Notes: generated by a model not told the origin, from the letters alone. A stretch of DNA of 64,000 nucleotides from Drosophila pseudoobscura (GCF_009870125.1 NC_046681.1:19977001-20041000), one strand, 5' to 3'. Numbered from the stretch's first letter, positions 12,501 through 24,477 are shown. Numbers and translations are program-made.

Positions 12501-15500
12501 CCCTGTCGCATGTCGCCTGTCGCGTTTGTCGTCGCCATCGTCATTGTCTCTGAAGTGGCCATCAATTCTTCGTGGCTTACCCGAGGACCAGTCCGCCCCG
12601 TGGTGGGCAGAGCAGAGCGGCAACAGAAGCTTTTTGTCGCGACTTTTCATCAGACAGGACGGACAGCCAACGTCCGGCGTGTAGCGGAACGTTTTTGGGA
12701 TCCAAAAATCTGATTTATATGCTCGACAACATCACGTACCCCAGCAGCTTGTTGTCGGGATGAAGAGATTCCGGGATTCGGTATTCGGGATCCGGGAGGA
12801 TGAGCACCCTGATGCTTCGGTGCCAGAGTCAACTTCAAGGAGAGGTCTCTGCCTCTGACTCCAAGTATAGAGACGGGCAACAATGTTTTGGCCAAAGCGT
12901 AATGAAACAATATTTTTTTTTGGTGTGAGAGAAAACTACTATACACTGAGGGAAAAGGTTGTCCAGGAAGGAGTTGTCGTAGTCTTTGGGATTGCTGAAT
13001 GCTTTATGTTTAAGGAGGGATACAAAATGATAATTTAGATGCTCATTTGAGGTGTTATGTGAAGCAAACCGCAAGACAGAATGTGAAACACTTGTATTTT
13101 TGTATCTTTATATCTTTTTTGGTAACATTTACAGCCCAGCCATCTCCTAACCCATAAATTAGGGCAAAGGCCATATATTTCTATAGTACATGATTTCTTA
13201 TACCCGATACTCGAGGGGTAACACCCAGAAAGAAGCGTGTTTCTGTCTGTGTGTCCGTTTATCCTTTCGTCCCTTCAGTATCCAGACTCCTGTGTGTTTC
13301 AAATACGGTAGACCATATCTACCAGATTGCCTAATCTGATTGAGATTGGATCATTATAGGCAGAAGGGTAACCAATGCCGTGGCCACGCAACTCCTTAAC
13401 ACTCGCTTAATCTCTTCGTCGTGCAATGTGCGCGCTCTGGCGGAGGAGAGCGAGAGTTTCGGCCCTGACCGACACGCTTTTTCCCTCCGTGTAAGCGAAG
13501 TAGCTTCCTCTATTTCTCGGCGCTGGCTCTGCCTCTACCAGAGGCTCTTGCCACTGGTGTCTCTCCTCATTGCTTCATTTCTGCGTTCTGCTTTGTGGTT
13601 TTCCCCGGCATCGTTTCATTTTCATCCGTTTTGTTTGTCAGAATCGTCCAGAAAGTGCAACAGAGAGTGCCGGGGGAGAGCGGGGAGTGGCTGTAGAGGA
13701 GTCTCTGCCGTTGATGAATGCAACGCATGCATGCGTGAGGCGCCAAAAGCCGCTGCACCACCCCCCTTGTGTGGCATGCGGCATGGTGTGCTGTGGTGTG
13801 CTGTGGTGTGGGGTGGTGCAGTGCCAGGCAAGCAGTTATGCAAATTTGTTGTGCGTCCGTGGCGCAGTTTTCATCAAAACCGGTTTGTGCCACAATGCCG
13901 CGACCGGCGCGCCGGCAATAACACGGAACCAACAACAACAACACCAACACCAGCAACAGGATGAACGCCTACAACAATGGGAAGAACTACAGAAACAACA
14001 CCGAAAAAAACAAAAACTACTACCACAATGACGATGGGCGATGATGAGGCTCTAACGCTGGCCATCCTCTAAGCCCAAGGCGCATCCTTTGTTGCCCGAC
14101 GCTTAGCCATCATCAGCCTAATCATCATCCTGCTCCTCCTCAATACTGGTAGCTAATGGGATGGGAATGGGAATGGGCCACAATCCTTGGCATCAACCTT
14201 TTGGGCTAATGATCTTGTGAGCCCCAATCGCTGTTTGCTTTGCTGATGAGACTTTAGTGCGAAGATACCAAATAGGTTTGGTGGAGTTGGGTAAATGGTT
14301 AGTTATGGAACTACAAGTACTGAAAGGCAATTGCATTTGAGTTGGTTTACATTTGGAGTCCCATTCGGTTACTTTTTGCGGCCATTTCGAATCATTCTCG
14401 AGGCACAACAAAGCCATTCACTGATCAGCTTTTCGGGGTTTGTCCTCGTAAATCGCACTAGGATATGGGTTTACTGAGGCTTCTTCGGGTCTACAGGAGA
14501 TGCTCAACTAGGGGACCGAGCTGTTTTTATTAAAGGAAGGATTTCTTTTCCATCAAACAACTTTTCAGCTACTGAAGTTCGATGAGTATTGGTTTTATTT
14601 AGTAATCAAATGTATAGAATGTATAGTATTTAGGTCTACAGATACGTTCTGATATAGATACATCCAGTTGCCTGTTGCAGTGCCTTTTCACTCCAAATCT
14701 TAGCACCTCTTGGTCCTCTATAACCTTAGGGGTCTACTCGTACGATTAGTAGCGATCGTAACCGGGTTCATGTGGCAGGAAAATTGGGTTACAATCGAAG
14801 CAAATGATCTTCTCCCGACTGTGCGTCCTCCCCTGCCTGCACCAAGTGTCAGAAATCATGGGCACATCGTATTAGTAGCAGTATTAGATATAGATATAGA
14901 AGTATACTGAGTAAATATATCTCTAGTTAGTGATAACCATCGATTATTATGGACTAAAGAGCAGACAGATCAGTATAGATTGTATCTGAGAGATTGCAGA
15001 ACTCCACTTACCATCTATTTCGGTGTATGAAAAGCTCACTTCAAGTAACAACCCACTTGCCAAGGCAGCCATAAAGATTTCCTTTACTGATTGTCGCCAA
15101 TCAGTCTTTATAGCGTCTTTAGATTGGACGAGTATCAATCGATTTCAGCTATCATCCAAGACATGATCGCGCTATCTTGTGGAAGAGGGAGAGATAGAGA
15201 AAGAGAGCTATTAAAAGAAAGCCCAAAACAAAGTTGTTGGCATAAAGAAAGCGCGACTATCGATTGAATGGGAGGCGCGGTGACGTATCGGCAATGACGC
15301 ACTTGAAATATGGTTTCTAATTCTGTTTTAGAGTTGATTAAGCATACTCGAATTTATAGAAATGATTCAGTGGGGTCAAAACAAAAAAAAAACCCTAGAG
15401 ACACTCAAAAGCAACCGTGACTGATAAAGAAATCGACCTTGCCAGGGAAATTGTGCCTCTCCGAGAATATACAGAGAATAGAGTTCTCTTTCTACCTCCT

Positions 15501-18500
15501 TCGACTGCGAATGCACTGGGTTATCAATGAACCTGAACATCGTACATAGTAGTGTCGCAGTTGTCGTGTTAGCATTGATAATACTGATAAGTTTTGACAC
15601 ATTTCAATTCGATCGAAGCTCTGTGCGTTTCCCCCCTTCAAAACAGTCTAGTGCTGGATCTAGTCTGAGAAGGTTCTAATTTTGTTGCGGCCCCATGTCC
15701 AGGGCATTGAGCAACGTCTGGTGCTCACTGCTGGCCCAAAAGCAAGCAAACTGGGATGTGGATGTCGAAAGTCCGGCTATCGTGGAGTTGGAGAACTTCC
15801 ATTCGTCTCCTCGGGAACTCCAGCTAATGTCATTGGCCGCCGAACAGGCTCAGAGTTCACGTAGCTCTCGACCAAAGTGGCTGCCACCTGATGTTGCCTC
15901 CTCGACCAGCATTAGCCTACGCATTGTCCGCATCAGCGTGGACCCGCCTGACCCGCAGCTGCGAGCCGTCTCCCACTCACACGCTGACAGCAAGCGTAAG
16001 TTTTTCCTCCACAAAAAGTTTTTTTGGGTTTGAATCCCAGAATCCAGATCTATCAGAAGAGTCGATTGGTGATGGGAAAGGTTTTGCTCCCAGACCTCAT
16101 TGTCTCTTCCTTCGAAAGTATTTGGCTTTTATTTGCCTTTGATTTCATATTTATTTATACTTTGATTGACTTTCCTTAATTTCACTTTTTCTATCTTATC
16201 GGCGGGGCATTAGTCATGCCTTTATAAGTCTTTATAGACCAGAAAGTCGACTGTTATTAAAAGACTACCAAAAACTATACTAGATATGCCCTTAAATAAG
16301 CCCTACAAACCCTTGGTAGATATCGAACTATTGATATAGGGAAAAGACATGTTAGAGTATCTTTCAACAGCCCCAAAATCTATTCCGAATATTCGCCTAG
16401 AAATTTATTTATGCCAAACTTTTTTTTTCCTTGGGAGTTCCAGAGTCTCTCAACCATAAATCTTAGTGGGTCGAAGTTTTCCTCCGCCTTTTTATGGCCA
16501 GCTGTGGATCAGATTTCATTAATTCCGTATCCATAATTTTTGCAGGTCAAATGCTGATGAAATGGCTGATATCCACGCTGCAGGGCAACCCCAAGACGAC
16601 GGCTTCCTTGGAGCTGCAGGAACAATTCAATGCGATGGCCCTGCAATTCTGCAATAATCTCAAATACGTCGGCGTCCTCAAGCAGATCTCCAATGACGGC
16701 CAGCTGGACGGCCACTCCTCGGCGGGCTTCAGTGTAAGTTCAATGGCCTTTATGGCCAGGCCAGGAAATTGGTCATCTGCGTCGGATGTTGCCACGTCGC
16801 TGGCGGAAATGATGAGAGTCCGCGTTTGGCTGGACAGCGGGGGGACAGGAAGCCTGTCCACTCCGGTCCAGTCCGGTCCGGTCCACAAAACTAAACTAAG
16901 TTTCAAGTCATTAGCGTTTGAAGGCAAAAACCCATTGATAATGGGCACTCTCTGTCTCTCTCCCTCTCTGTGCACGCCCCCGAGGAGGCCAACTGTCAGC
17001 CAACTTATGCGTCGTCCTGCGTCTCCGTAATGTTACTCATACGCCGCGTCATCCTCCGTCGAAAAGGAGTCGCTGGCGAATGGCGGCAAAAGTTGTGCAC
17101 CGCAAAGTTGTGCCCGGAAATTAGCAATTCCATTGCAAAAAAACCAAGAAGAAGACAAAATGAAAGACAAACCAGGACTCGGGCGTTGGTTGCACTTGCA
17201 TTTAGCCCGGACCCCAGCGGTTGTCCATCTAACCCTTTGGCCGCCCCAATTGACCCCTCTTTGGGGTCCCCACTCCCGGACCCCCGCCCCTGTTCTCGCC
17301 TGCAAGTGTCAGAACTTGTTAAAACTTTACAGTCGGCAGACGTCAACTATCAAAAGCCAAAACTCACTCTGGCTTCTGGCTCTCTAGGTCTCTAGCTTCT
17401 GGGTCTCTGGGTTCTGGCTCTCTGCATTAACAATTTCTCGATGCAGTTGTTGTTGTTTTTTTCCCACTTCTTGTTTCGCTGCATGCAAAATTATGAAACC
17501 AAAGTTTGACGCTGGACGAGACGCTGCCACTACACTGGCAACAATCGTCGGGCGAACCTGCAACAGGGAAAGGTGCCTAGGAAGGCTTTAAACATTCGAA
17601 CCTACATGGTTGTCCTCTAGGATTGTAGGAAAATGTCCATAAGAGAGTAGAGAATGTATTTAATTTGATTGTTAAAGAATTATCTAAGATATCTTAAGGC
17701 ATTGGCTTTTTTTAGACAGGTCTTCAAACTTTAGGCCAAAAAAAATCATACAAAAAATTCTTGTTAAGAAATGGTCTTGTTTAAAAGGTTAGGTTAATCC
17801 GGACGGGCTTCACCGGGGCCACGGATCCGGTTAGGGGTGAGAACCGTCGAGGCAGTGCTTTAGAGATTTTAAAGTCCTCCAGAATCGGGGTGTTTTTTCG
17901 CCTAGGGCAGTAGCTGCTGTGGGATCCTCTTGGAGGCCCGCACCGGGGCGCCCAGGTAAGAGGGCCACCTCATCTTCCACTATGAGCTGTTCCAGGGTCT
18001 TAACAAAATCTTTTATTCATTTTGGAACCCCTTATTTTCTTGTTTTACTAATTTGAAAAAATCTTGAAATGTGCCAAGAATCTGTTAAGTACGTTCTAGG
18101 ATTATCGGAAGCATTAATATCTTAAATATTTCCCTTGAAACGTTTCCTATGAATATTACCATGCCAGTTCCTTATTTATTTTCATTTAAACTTGTTTTAA
18201 ATTAGTTTGGGTTCCTTTTTTGCTTAAATATGGATAGTTTTCCTATGAAAATCTACTCAAATATGCCTTAAAATGTACATCTTTCTGTAACTTCCATAAC
18301 TTCATAGTTCCGTAAGATTTAGGACAGCCTTTGGGCCCCAATTCAATCCCTTAATGACCCTTTTTTCGCTCAGTGCAGCTACTCGCCTCCCACTCCAACA
18401 CTCTGCCCTGCCACCATCTGGGTGCAACTCTTTCGTAACCATCTTCAGCCGCTGTGCTGTGCCTAATGGACTCCATAATAGTTGACCATATTTAGGTACA

Positions 18501-21500
18501 GTTTAGCCAAAGCATCTAGCCTCTTGACCGACCAAACAGCTAAATAAACAAACAGTTGGCCAAAAGGGAAAAAGCTTTAATTGCTCAGAGGCAGAGAGCG
18601 GGGCGGGGAGTGGAGTGGAGAAGCTGGTAGAAGGAAGGCCTGTTAACTGGTTCCATTTCGTATTTCTACCGCCTGTAAAACCCCACAGTCCGTCTCCAGT
18701 TAAGTGTTATTTGACAGGCGACAGCATGGGGCAACAGAAACAGAAACAACAAGCAACAAGAACAACCACAAATAATGAAGCACTAGATACGAGTATAGCC
18801 CTCAAATTAGTTTAGGCCAAAAGTTTTAGCCACAGCAGCTTAACCTCAAATCCCACGAGCCAGGAGCCAAGACGAAAGAGCAGGGGTGGGGAGGGGAGGG
18901 GAGCACCGCCAGTCGCACAGACAACACCGTTAAGTGATTTTCTATGTGATGATACTTGAGCTCAAGATTATGATATCACAAATTTCTTCAACTGGCTGCC
19001 AAGAACCGAGGGACAGTCCTTAAGCAGGGGCAGGAGGTAGGGGCAGGGGGTGGAGTAGGGGTAGGGGCGGTGTCTCCAAATGTCTCCCCACCGATGTGCG
19101 CATCATCAACTTTTTGGGCAACAGGCCAGCATATGCCAAGAGGGGGATGCCAAAGGTTCGTTGTTCGCTGTTCGCCGTTCGACTTTTCTTTTGCCTTTTC
19201 TATCGGGGATTCCCTTGTCCCTACATCGTTCCCCATCTTTTCTTTTTGTGGCAGCAGGGACTGTGTGCCTTGGCTCATTGAAAGTTTTGTGCGTTTTTAT
19301 TACTTTCAGTCGAAAGTTGTTGTTTTTCGTGCCCCTCCAATATATTCTTTTGGGTTTCGAAACTTTAATGCCATGGAATGATTTCCATGGATTTGAATGC
19401 AATGTCGTGTCGGGGTCTGTCTTTCTGGAGGGGGGGTGGGATCAAGGGGTTGATGGGGGATTAGATTGAAGCGATTCCAGTGTCATCGTGCTATTAATAG
19501 AGCGGCTGAGACCTCAATACATGTTTAATTTAATGACTGGCAGAGGTTTCACTTAAAGATAATTAATTTCAAAGAAAATTATATTGAAATAGGTTTTAAT
19601 ACAGAAAAAATTTTTCCTTTTTTTAAAAAATTATAAAATGTTTAAAAATTATTTCTATGAAAAAATAGCACTGAAAACTAAGAACAGTCCTCGTTTTCTT
19701 CAAAAACTAAATAAAATCCTCATTTTCTTTATCAAAATTCAGCCCCAAGCAGGGGGTACCAGGCAGCGCTTTCAAAGGGTTTCCTTTAGCATTTTGTATG
19801 ATTATTTATTAAACAACATATTTAAAACAATATAAAATGATGCTTGGCAAATTGTTTTAATTAACATTTTGCTAATTAAAAACTATTTAAATCATAAAAA
19901 CACGTTTTCGCCGCAACATCAGACTGTTGCCCATGGCCCCCCCACCAAACTGCCCTCAAAACAAAATCTGACAAATGCAATTAAAATTGTAATTGAAATT
20001 TAATTATGCCTCCAACAAGTGGCGTCCCACACTGCAGTTGTCAGTGCCTGCAGCACATAGATACACATACATGCAGAACGAACACACACATAGATACAGA
20101 CTCACACTCGTAGATACACATGATTCGACCCTAATCAGTCAAAGAATCTGAGCATCTGACAAATGCAAATCAAGTGCAACAGCTTGCTTTGATGCCTGAC
20201 GCCTTATTCGATAGGACTTCGTACACCCCACGGGTATATTCCTTCCTGTTGTGTGGGAGTCGGGGTTTATCGCAGTTTACACAATTTGCATGTTGTTTTC
20301 GTACTCTAAAGAAGCCAAGAAGCAACCCAAACAGACTATTCAAGCGCATCCCTAATGGATCCTAAGACAACACAAAAACCCTACGATAGACACCCACATA
20401 CGGAGTGCATAGGGAAAATTTTAGTGTGGCAAAGCAGATGGGTTCAGGAAGTACTATGGGGTGTATGAAAGATGGAATACTTGGGATATTCTGAGACATT
20501 TTTGGGGTTTCCTTTTGTGCCTTTTTGGTTAGAGGATGTTCAATGAATAGATAGTTATTCTTAGTATAAATGAGTACCTCTTCAGAGTACCTCTTCGATT
20601 CTATACACGATGAGCCATATCAAAGACTATACCATATGGAACAAATTCCATTTAAATTCTCGTTCGTTTGCTTCTTGGAACAGAAACGCAGGGTTCGCGA
20701 CTTCGCTTGGGCTTCAGCAATGCTTTGGGCAGCTGAGTCGGTCCCCAGAATCAAACAACAATAAACACCGTCTTCCACGAGGCGCAGAAAAGACTTACTT
20801 TTCGATGGCGACGCTCAAAAGTCGGTCCCCAAAAGGAAAAAAACAAAAACATAAGCAAATTCATCGAGCATTTGCTTTATATGTCCCATATTTGATCTCA
20901 AAGCCATCCATTTGGTACACAGGATATTCAAGGGGCCACATTTTACGATCTTCTGCGTTCGAAGCACAATATTCCAAGAACTACATTCATATTATAATCG
21001 TAAAAGTCCTAAATGGGCGCCATTGAGTGTTTGAAAAGCAATATTTCACGCGGTAGATCTTCAAGCTGTCTTTAAGCAAAAAACTCGATACTCGGCAGTT
21101 ACCACCTCATCTGCATATATGCACCTCTGCTCCCGGCCGCCCCCACCTCCCTTAATGGCCTGACAAAAGAAGAAAACGGCAACAAAAGTAAGACAATTCC
21201 CGTTGCGGGAGCCAAAGCCAAGTCGAGTCGACGGCGACATGCACAATCCAGAGAGAGAGAGGGAGGGAGTTTTTGCATTCAGAGTAGGGGGAAAGGGGAC
21301 TTGGGGCCAATCGGGGGAGCTTTTAAGCTTTGTCGCTTGTGGCACACTCGAGACCCACTTGGAAGGAAGCACTGCAGCACTCGACTCGACTCGACTTGAC
21401 AATTAGAAGTCAATGGGTTAATACAAGTTTATCTAACCCAATGCTCCTCCTCTTCCTGCAGCCGTACGAGATGTACCAGTGGACACACACGGAGCAACCG

Positions 21501-24047
21501 ACGACATCGCTGCCGCTCACACCCGGCAAACTCGACAAGGTGGCCTCCTGGCCATTCTCAAGCACACCGGCGGGCATCAGGACCTTGGAGGCGTCATCGT
21601 TGGCAACAGCGACAGCCGCAGTGGCTGGAGGAGCTGCAGCTGGAGCTGGAGGAGCGGCAGGGGCAGCGGCTGCGACAACACCCACTGTCACCGACAACCA
21701 GAAGACACTGCAGCAGATCCTCAAGAAGCGACTCCTCAACTGCTCCACGCTGGCCGAGGTGCATGCGGTGGTCAATGAGCTGCTCAGCAGCGTGGATGAG
21801 CCGCCCCGCCGTCCCTCCAGGAGGTGTACCAATCTCACGGAGCTGCTCAACGCCAGCGAGTCGACCATTTACGAGTACAACAAGCCGCAGGAGGGCAGGA
21901 GCTATGCCGATGGCGAGACGCAGACGGAGGGCGACTGCCAAGGCTCCTGTCGCTGTGGTGGAGCATCCTTGAAGGGCGGCGAAGAGGCCGAAGAGCAAAG
22001 TGCCGAATCGGCTGGGACGCCTGCCCCACCGCCAGCACCAGCGCTTGTTATTCCGCCGCCCCCTCCTCCACCTCCTCCGCCGCCTCCTTTTTCTGGTGCT
22101 CCGCCTCCGCCGGCTGCCCCACCACCGCCGCCGCCGCCACCCATGCCTGGAAGTGGTGCACCTCCACCCCCGCCGCCGCCCATGCCTGGCAGTGGTGCAC
22201 CGCCGCCCCCGCCTCCGCCAGGATTTGGAGGACCTCCCCCGCCACCGGGAACTGGTGGAGGCCCGCCTCCACCGCCCCCGTCTATGATCTCACCCGCACC
22301 GCTGCCCGATCCCTCCGAGGGAAATTGGTTTCATCGCACAAACAGTGAGTAAATTCGCTCATGAGTTCCATTTTCCAATGGAAAATTCATGCATTTCCCT
22401 CTTTGTTTTTCTGCAGCGCTCCGGAAAAGTGCAGTTAACCCGCCAAAGCCCATGCGTCCCCTGTATTGGACGCGGATTGTGACAATAACACTGCCGCCAG
22501 TGCCGCGTCCCTCCTCGGTGGCCAACTCCACGGACAGTGCGGACAATGTGGACAATGTGGAGAACAACGGCAGTTCCCCGGATGAACTGCCCTCGACGAG
22601 CGCCAGCAGTGGGGCATCAACGCCACGTAGCGGCGACAATGCAGCAGCAGCCCCAGTTGTGCCTCAGCACCCGCCGCCCATAAAGGAGATTTGGACAGAG
22701 ATTGAGGAGACGCCGCTGGACAACATTGAGGAGTTCACCGAGCTCTTCTCGCGACAGGCCGTTGTGCCGGTGAACAAACCCAAGGAGGTGAAGATGAAGC
22801 GAGCCAAGTCCATCAAGGTGCTGGAGCCGGAGCGCTCCAGGAAGGTGGGGATCATCTCACGCAGCCTGCACGTGCCCTCCAGCGAGATCGAGCATGCCAT
22901 CTACAACCTGGACACATCGGTGGTGAGCCTCGAGGCGTTGCAGCACCTGAGCCACATTAAGGCCAGCGACGAGGAGCTGTTCAAGATCAAGGATGCGGCT
23001 GGCGGGGAAATACCTCTGGATACACCCGAGCAGTTCCTGCTGGACATATCTCTCATCTCGATGGCCAGCGAGCGGATCTCGTGCATTATCTTCCAGGCCG
23101 AGTTCGAGGAGTCGCTGACGCAGCAGATGCGCAAGCTGGAGACCATCCAGCAGCTGTCGCAGCAGCTGATCGACAGCGAGGACCTCAAGCTGGTATTCTC
23201 CATTATCCTGACCCTGGGAAACTACATGAACGGGGGCAATCGGCAGCGCGGCCAGGCGGACGGCTTCAATCTGGATATACTCGGGAAACTGAAGGACGTC
23301 AAGTCCAAGGAGCGACATACCACACTCCTGCACTTCATAGTGCGCACCTACATTGCCCAGCGGCGGAAGGAGGGTGTCCATCCCCTGGAAATTCGTCTAC
23401 CCATACCCGAGCCAGCAGATGTGGAGCGTGCGGCACAGATCAAGTTTGAAGATGTGGAGATGCATATCAACGAGCTGAAAAAGAAGTTTTTGGGTAAGAT
23501 CCGCTGGGAATCCCATGGCTTGTTCTCTTGCATTAATCGGCGTATCCTTTGGTTTAGTTTTCAAGAGGACCAAGGCCAAGGTACTGGCTGCCTCCAGTGA
23601 AGACATTGTGGAGCCCTTCAAGTCCAAAATGGAGGAATTCACGGAGAGTGCCGACATGTCGATGGCCAAGTTGGATCGCATGCTGAACGATGGCCGGGAA
23701 CTGTTTTTGGAGACAATGCGCTTCTATCATTACTCGCCGGAGACTCAAACCTTGGAAGATTGCACGCCCGACCAGTTCTTCGAGTGCTGGACACTTTTCA
23801 CAAACGACTTTAAGGACATTTGGCGCAAGGAAATCGAGAATCTTATAAATGAATTGTAAGGGAATATTATTGGGTTGCTCCCCACTCGCACTGACACGAC
23901 GATTATCTAACATATTGCTTAATTTGCAGGAAAAAGAAATCCAAGCAGGTGCAGGTCGAGTCGCGTCGCAATGTCTCCACGAAGGTGGAAAAGTCCGGCC
24001 GGCTATCGCTCAAGGAGCGAATGGTGATGCGACGCAGCAAAAACTAG
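9..24047 (+). CDS. form3: Formin, form3/INF2-like (whole gene, long isoform)
   Basis: Formins nucleate and elongate unbranched actin filaments; the FH2 dimer holds the barbed end and FH1 recruits profilin-actin. My model joins 9..579, 3474..4286, 8880..9476, 16546..16733, 21462..22344, 22417..23493, 23558..23855 and 23930..24047. Every junction keeps GT-AG and phase, giving about 1514 aa. In order: a polyglutamine stretch (about residues 57-76), low-complexity Ser/Thr/Pro/Ala regions, a short conserved block (from QMLMKW), FH1 polyproline (about 910-1000), FH2 (about 1020 to near the end, with the lasso motif around RPLYWTR and the core motif GNYMNGGNRQRG near 1284), and a short basic tail ending RRSKN. 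The ATG at 9 has a good fly context (CAAAATG), but upstream sequence is missing, so an earlier start cannot be excluded. The INF2/form3 assignment rests on FH2 wording and the FH1-FH2-short tail layout. Confidence 0.8.
580..3473 (+). other. form3 intron with a probable alternative 5' leader
   Basis: This AT-rich intron shows no convincing coding sequence. Around 1000-1413 there is a TC/GAGA-rich stretch followed by an A-rich stretch of the type seen in fly 5' leaders, ending at a possible donor (CTACAG|GTGTCT near 1413). This could be an internal promoter and noncoding exon. A second CT-rich segment lies at about 1900-2380. The rest (2480-3470) is plain AT-rich sequence in which I see nothing. 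Confidence 0.5.
1010..1413 (+). promoter_or_regulatory. Candidate internal promoter and leader exon (GAGA-rich)
   Basis: Repeated CTCTC/GAGAG runs (about 1010-1125) are potential GAGA-factor sites. They are followed by a purine/A-rich tract typical of fly 5' untranslated exons (1255-1410), then by CTACAG|GTGTCT. No long open frame crosses it convincingly. It would give form3 a shorter transcript skipping the polyglutamine exon, but which ATG that transcript would use is unclear. Confidence 0.35.
3474..4286 (+). CDS. form3: form3 second coding exon (long isoform)
   Basis: 271 codons. The acceptor (CACATAG|AC) completes the phase-1 codon left by the first exon, and the exon ends TCA G|GTGAGA, again phase 1. 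The encoded segment is Cys/His/Gln-rich at its start, then contains Ser-rich stretches (LSEISVTSVDTLSPS), an acidic region and PPPPP runs. No catalytic domain is visible, so it is probably a disordered regulatory region. The only ATG-initiated frames inside it on the other strand are shadows. Confidence 0.65.
4287..8879 (+). other. form3 intron
   Basis: No credible exon is visible. It contains a cluster of CGATA/TATCG pentamers at about 4798-5090, an AT-rich middle, a degenerate GATA microsatellite at about 7905-8080, and scattered G-rich tracts at 7180-7440. Open frames here are short and lack splice support or codon bias. Confidence 0.6.
7905..8080. repeat. (GATA)n microsatellite, imperfect
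   Basis: Runs of GATAGATAGATAGATGG and variants (GATAGAAAGATG, GATAGAGGGATA) extend over about 170 bp with point interruptions. It is intronic in form3. Confidence 0.8.
8880..9476 (+). CDS. form3: form3 third coding exon (long isoform)
   Basis: 199 codons. It starts after TTCACAG and completes TCA G|GA; it ends GAA G|GTAAGT in phase 1. The protein segment is Ala/Ser/Thr/Pro-rich with a TPTPTPTATATATATP run and PLPLPPPPG, then a better-conserved-looking end (KLSFAAYEKFEG). That end joins in frame to QMLMKW in the exon at 16546, skipping the alternative exon at 15695. Confidence 0.65.
9477..15694 (+). other. form3 intron and 5' region of the short isoform
   Basis: No coding exon of the long isoform is apparent. 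At about 13400-14040 the composition changes to GC-richer sequence with long fortuitous open frames on both strands, ending in a CAA-rich stretch; this resembles a promoter and leader for the transcript using the ATG at 15695. A short repeat-like segment lies at about 13195-13375. A TATCGATA element occurs near 10158. Elsewhere I see nothing. Confidence 0.5.
13195..13375. repeat. Possible dispersed repeat fragment
   Basis: It begins TATACCCGATACTCG and continues with a TCTGTCTGTGTGTCCG stretch and GATTGGATCATTATAGG. This resembles short dispersed elements common in fly intergenic DNA that carry a 'tacccgatactcg...gtctgtccgt' layout. No terminal repeats or target duplication could be recognised, so the family is not assigned. 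Confidence 0.35.
15695..15995 (+). CDS. form3: form3 alternative first coding exon (short isoform)
   Basis: It begins ATGTCCAGGGCATTG and encodes about 100 residues (starting MSRALSNVWCSLLAQKQANW) before AAG C|GTAAGT in phase 1. That phase matches the acceptor at 16546, giving ...DSKRQMLMKW. No upstream exon of the long form fits in phase here: a join from 9476 would hit TGA immediately, so this is an alternative start rather than a cassette exon. The short protein (15695..15995 plus the last five exons) would be about 954 aa, with the same FH1-FH2 but a different, Trp- and acidic-rich N-terminus. Confidence 0.6.
16546..16733 (+). CDS. form3: form3 exon common to both isoforms
   Basis: Preceded by TTTTTGCAG and followed by AGT|GTAAGT in phase 0. 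It encodes QMLMKWLISTLQGNPKT... through FCNNLKYVGVLKQISNDG, a compact amphipathic block. It lies where diaphanous-type formins carry GBD/FH3 sequence, but it is too short to call a full FH3. It joins directly to PYEMYQW in the next exon. Confidence 0.75.
16734..21461 (+). other. form3 intron
   Basis: No supported exon. The flanking exons join in phase 0 without anything between. It contains a GC-rich island at about 17795-17995 in otherwise AT-rich sequence, a G-rich stretch at 18885-19065, and an extremely AT-rich block at 19540-19900. Long minus-strand open frames at 17.0-17.4 and 19.0-19.4 kb lack splice or start support. Confidence 0.6.
17795..17995. other. GC-rich island, possible transposon relic
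   Basis: About 200 bp of GC-rich sequence (GGACGGGCTTCACCGGGGCC..., GGAGGCCCGCACCGGGGCGCC) stands out sharply from the AT-rich intron on both sides. It has no open frame of note, tRNA fold or terminal repeat that I can see. A fragment of a non-LTR element is one explanation. Confidence 0.3.
21462..24047 (+). CDS. form3: form3 FH1-FH2 exon block
   Basis: Four exons (21462..22344, 22417..23493, 23558..23855, 23930..24047) encode the catalytic half. FH1 lies at about 22030-22290, with polyproline runs of up to 12 separated by Gly/Ser/Ala, several reading PPPPPPMPGSGAP. FH2 begins around NPPKPMRPLYWTR in the second exon and includes the GNYMNGGNRQRG core; it continues through VFKRTKAKVLAAS and ends at EIENLINEL. 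The gene terminates with a basic tail (SLKERMVMRRSKN) and TAG. Polyadenylation is probably at the AT-rich stretch around 24120-24150 (ATTAAA variant). All introns are about 60-75 bp with clean GT-AG and consistent phase. Confidence 0.88.
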
Positions 24048-24477
24048 TTTTAGCTACGCTTCAGATACTATTGCTAAGCAAAGTTCTCGTTTAATGGCAA
24101 CATTCTTCACTAATTGTAAAGTTATATTTTAATATTAAACTAAACTAAAGATAAATTATACAAAAGCACTCGCTCAACGTTTTTTTCAATTTGAATTCAA
24201 ATAAGCCGCCAAATGTTGAACTTTTACAGCACTGAATATGAGATCTCTGGCAGCCCTTTTTATCTCTGCCTATCGGTTGGACACCTATGGACATGCTGTT
24301 ACATTTTTGAAGATCTCAATTTCCATAGGTTTTCTATAAAAAAATGTTCTTTATAAATTGTAAAATTGAGGGAGATGTGTAACGAAATGTCCTATACAAA
24401 TTCGATTTTCTTGGCATTCGAAATACATAAAAAAGAAGAGCAATGCTTTAATAAGGGATAAGATGGCAGTTTTTATC

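Noticed and set aside
12254..12946. Dense overlapping open frames on both strands at 12.2-12.9 kb
   Set aside because: No splice signals fitting form3 phase, no recognisable domain, and none of the frames has consistent coding character.
21594..22287. Overlapping open frames on both strands across the polyproline region, including a Gly-rich one
   Set aside because: GC-rich FH1 coding sequence keeps other frames open; only the plus frame joins FH2 in phase.
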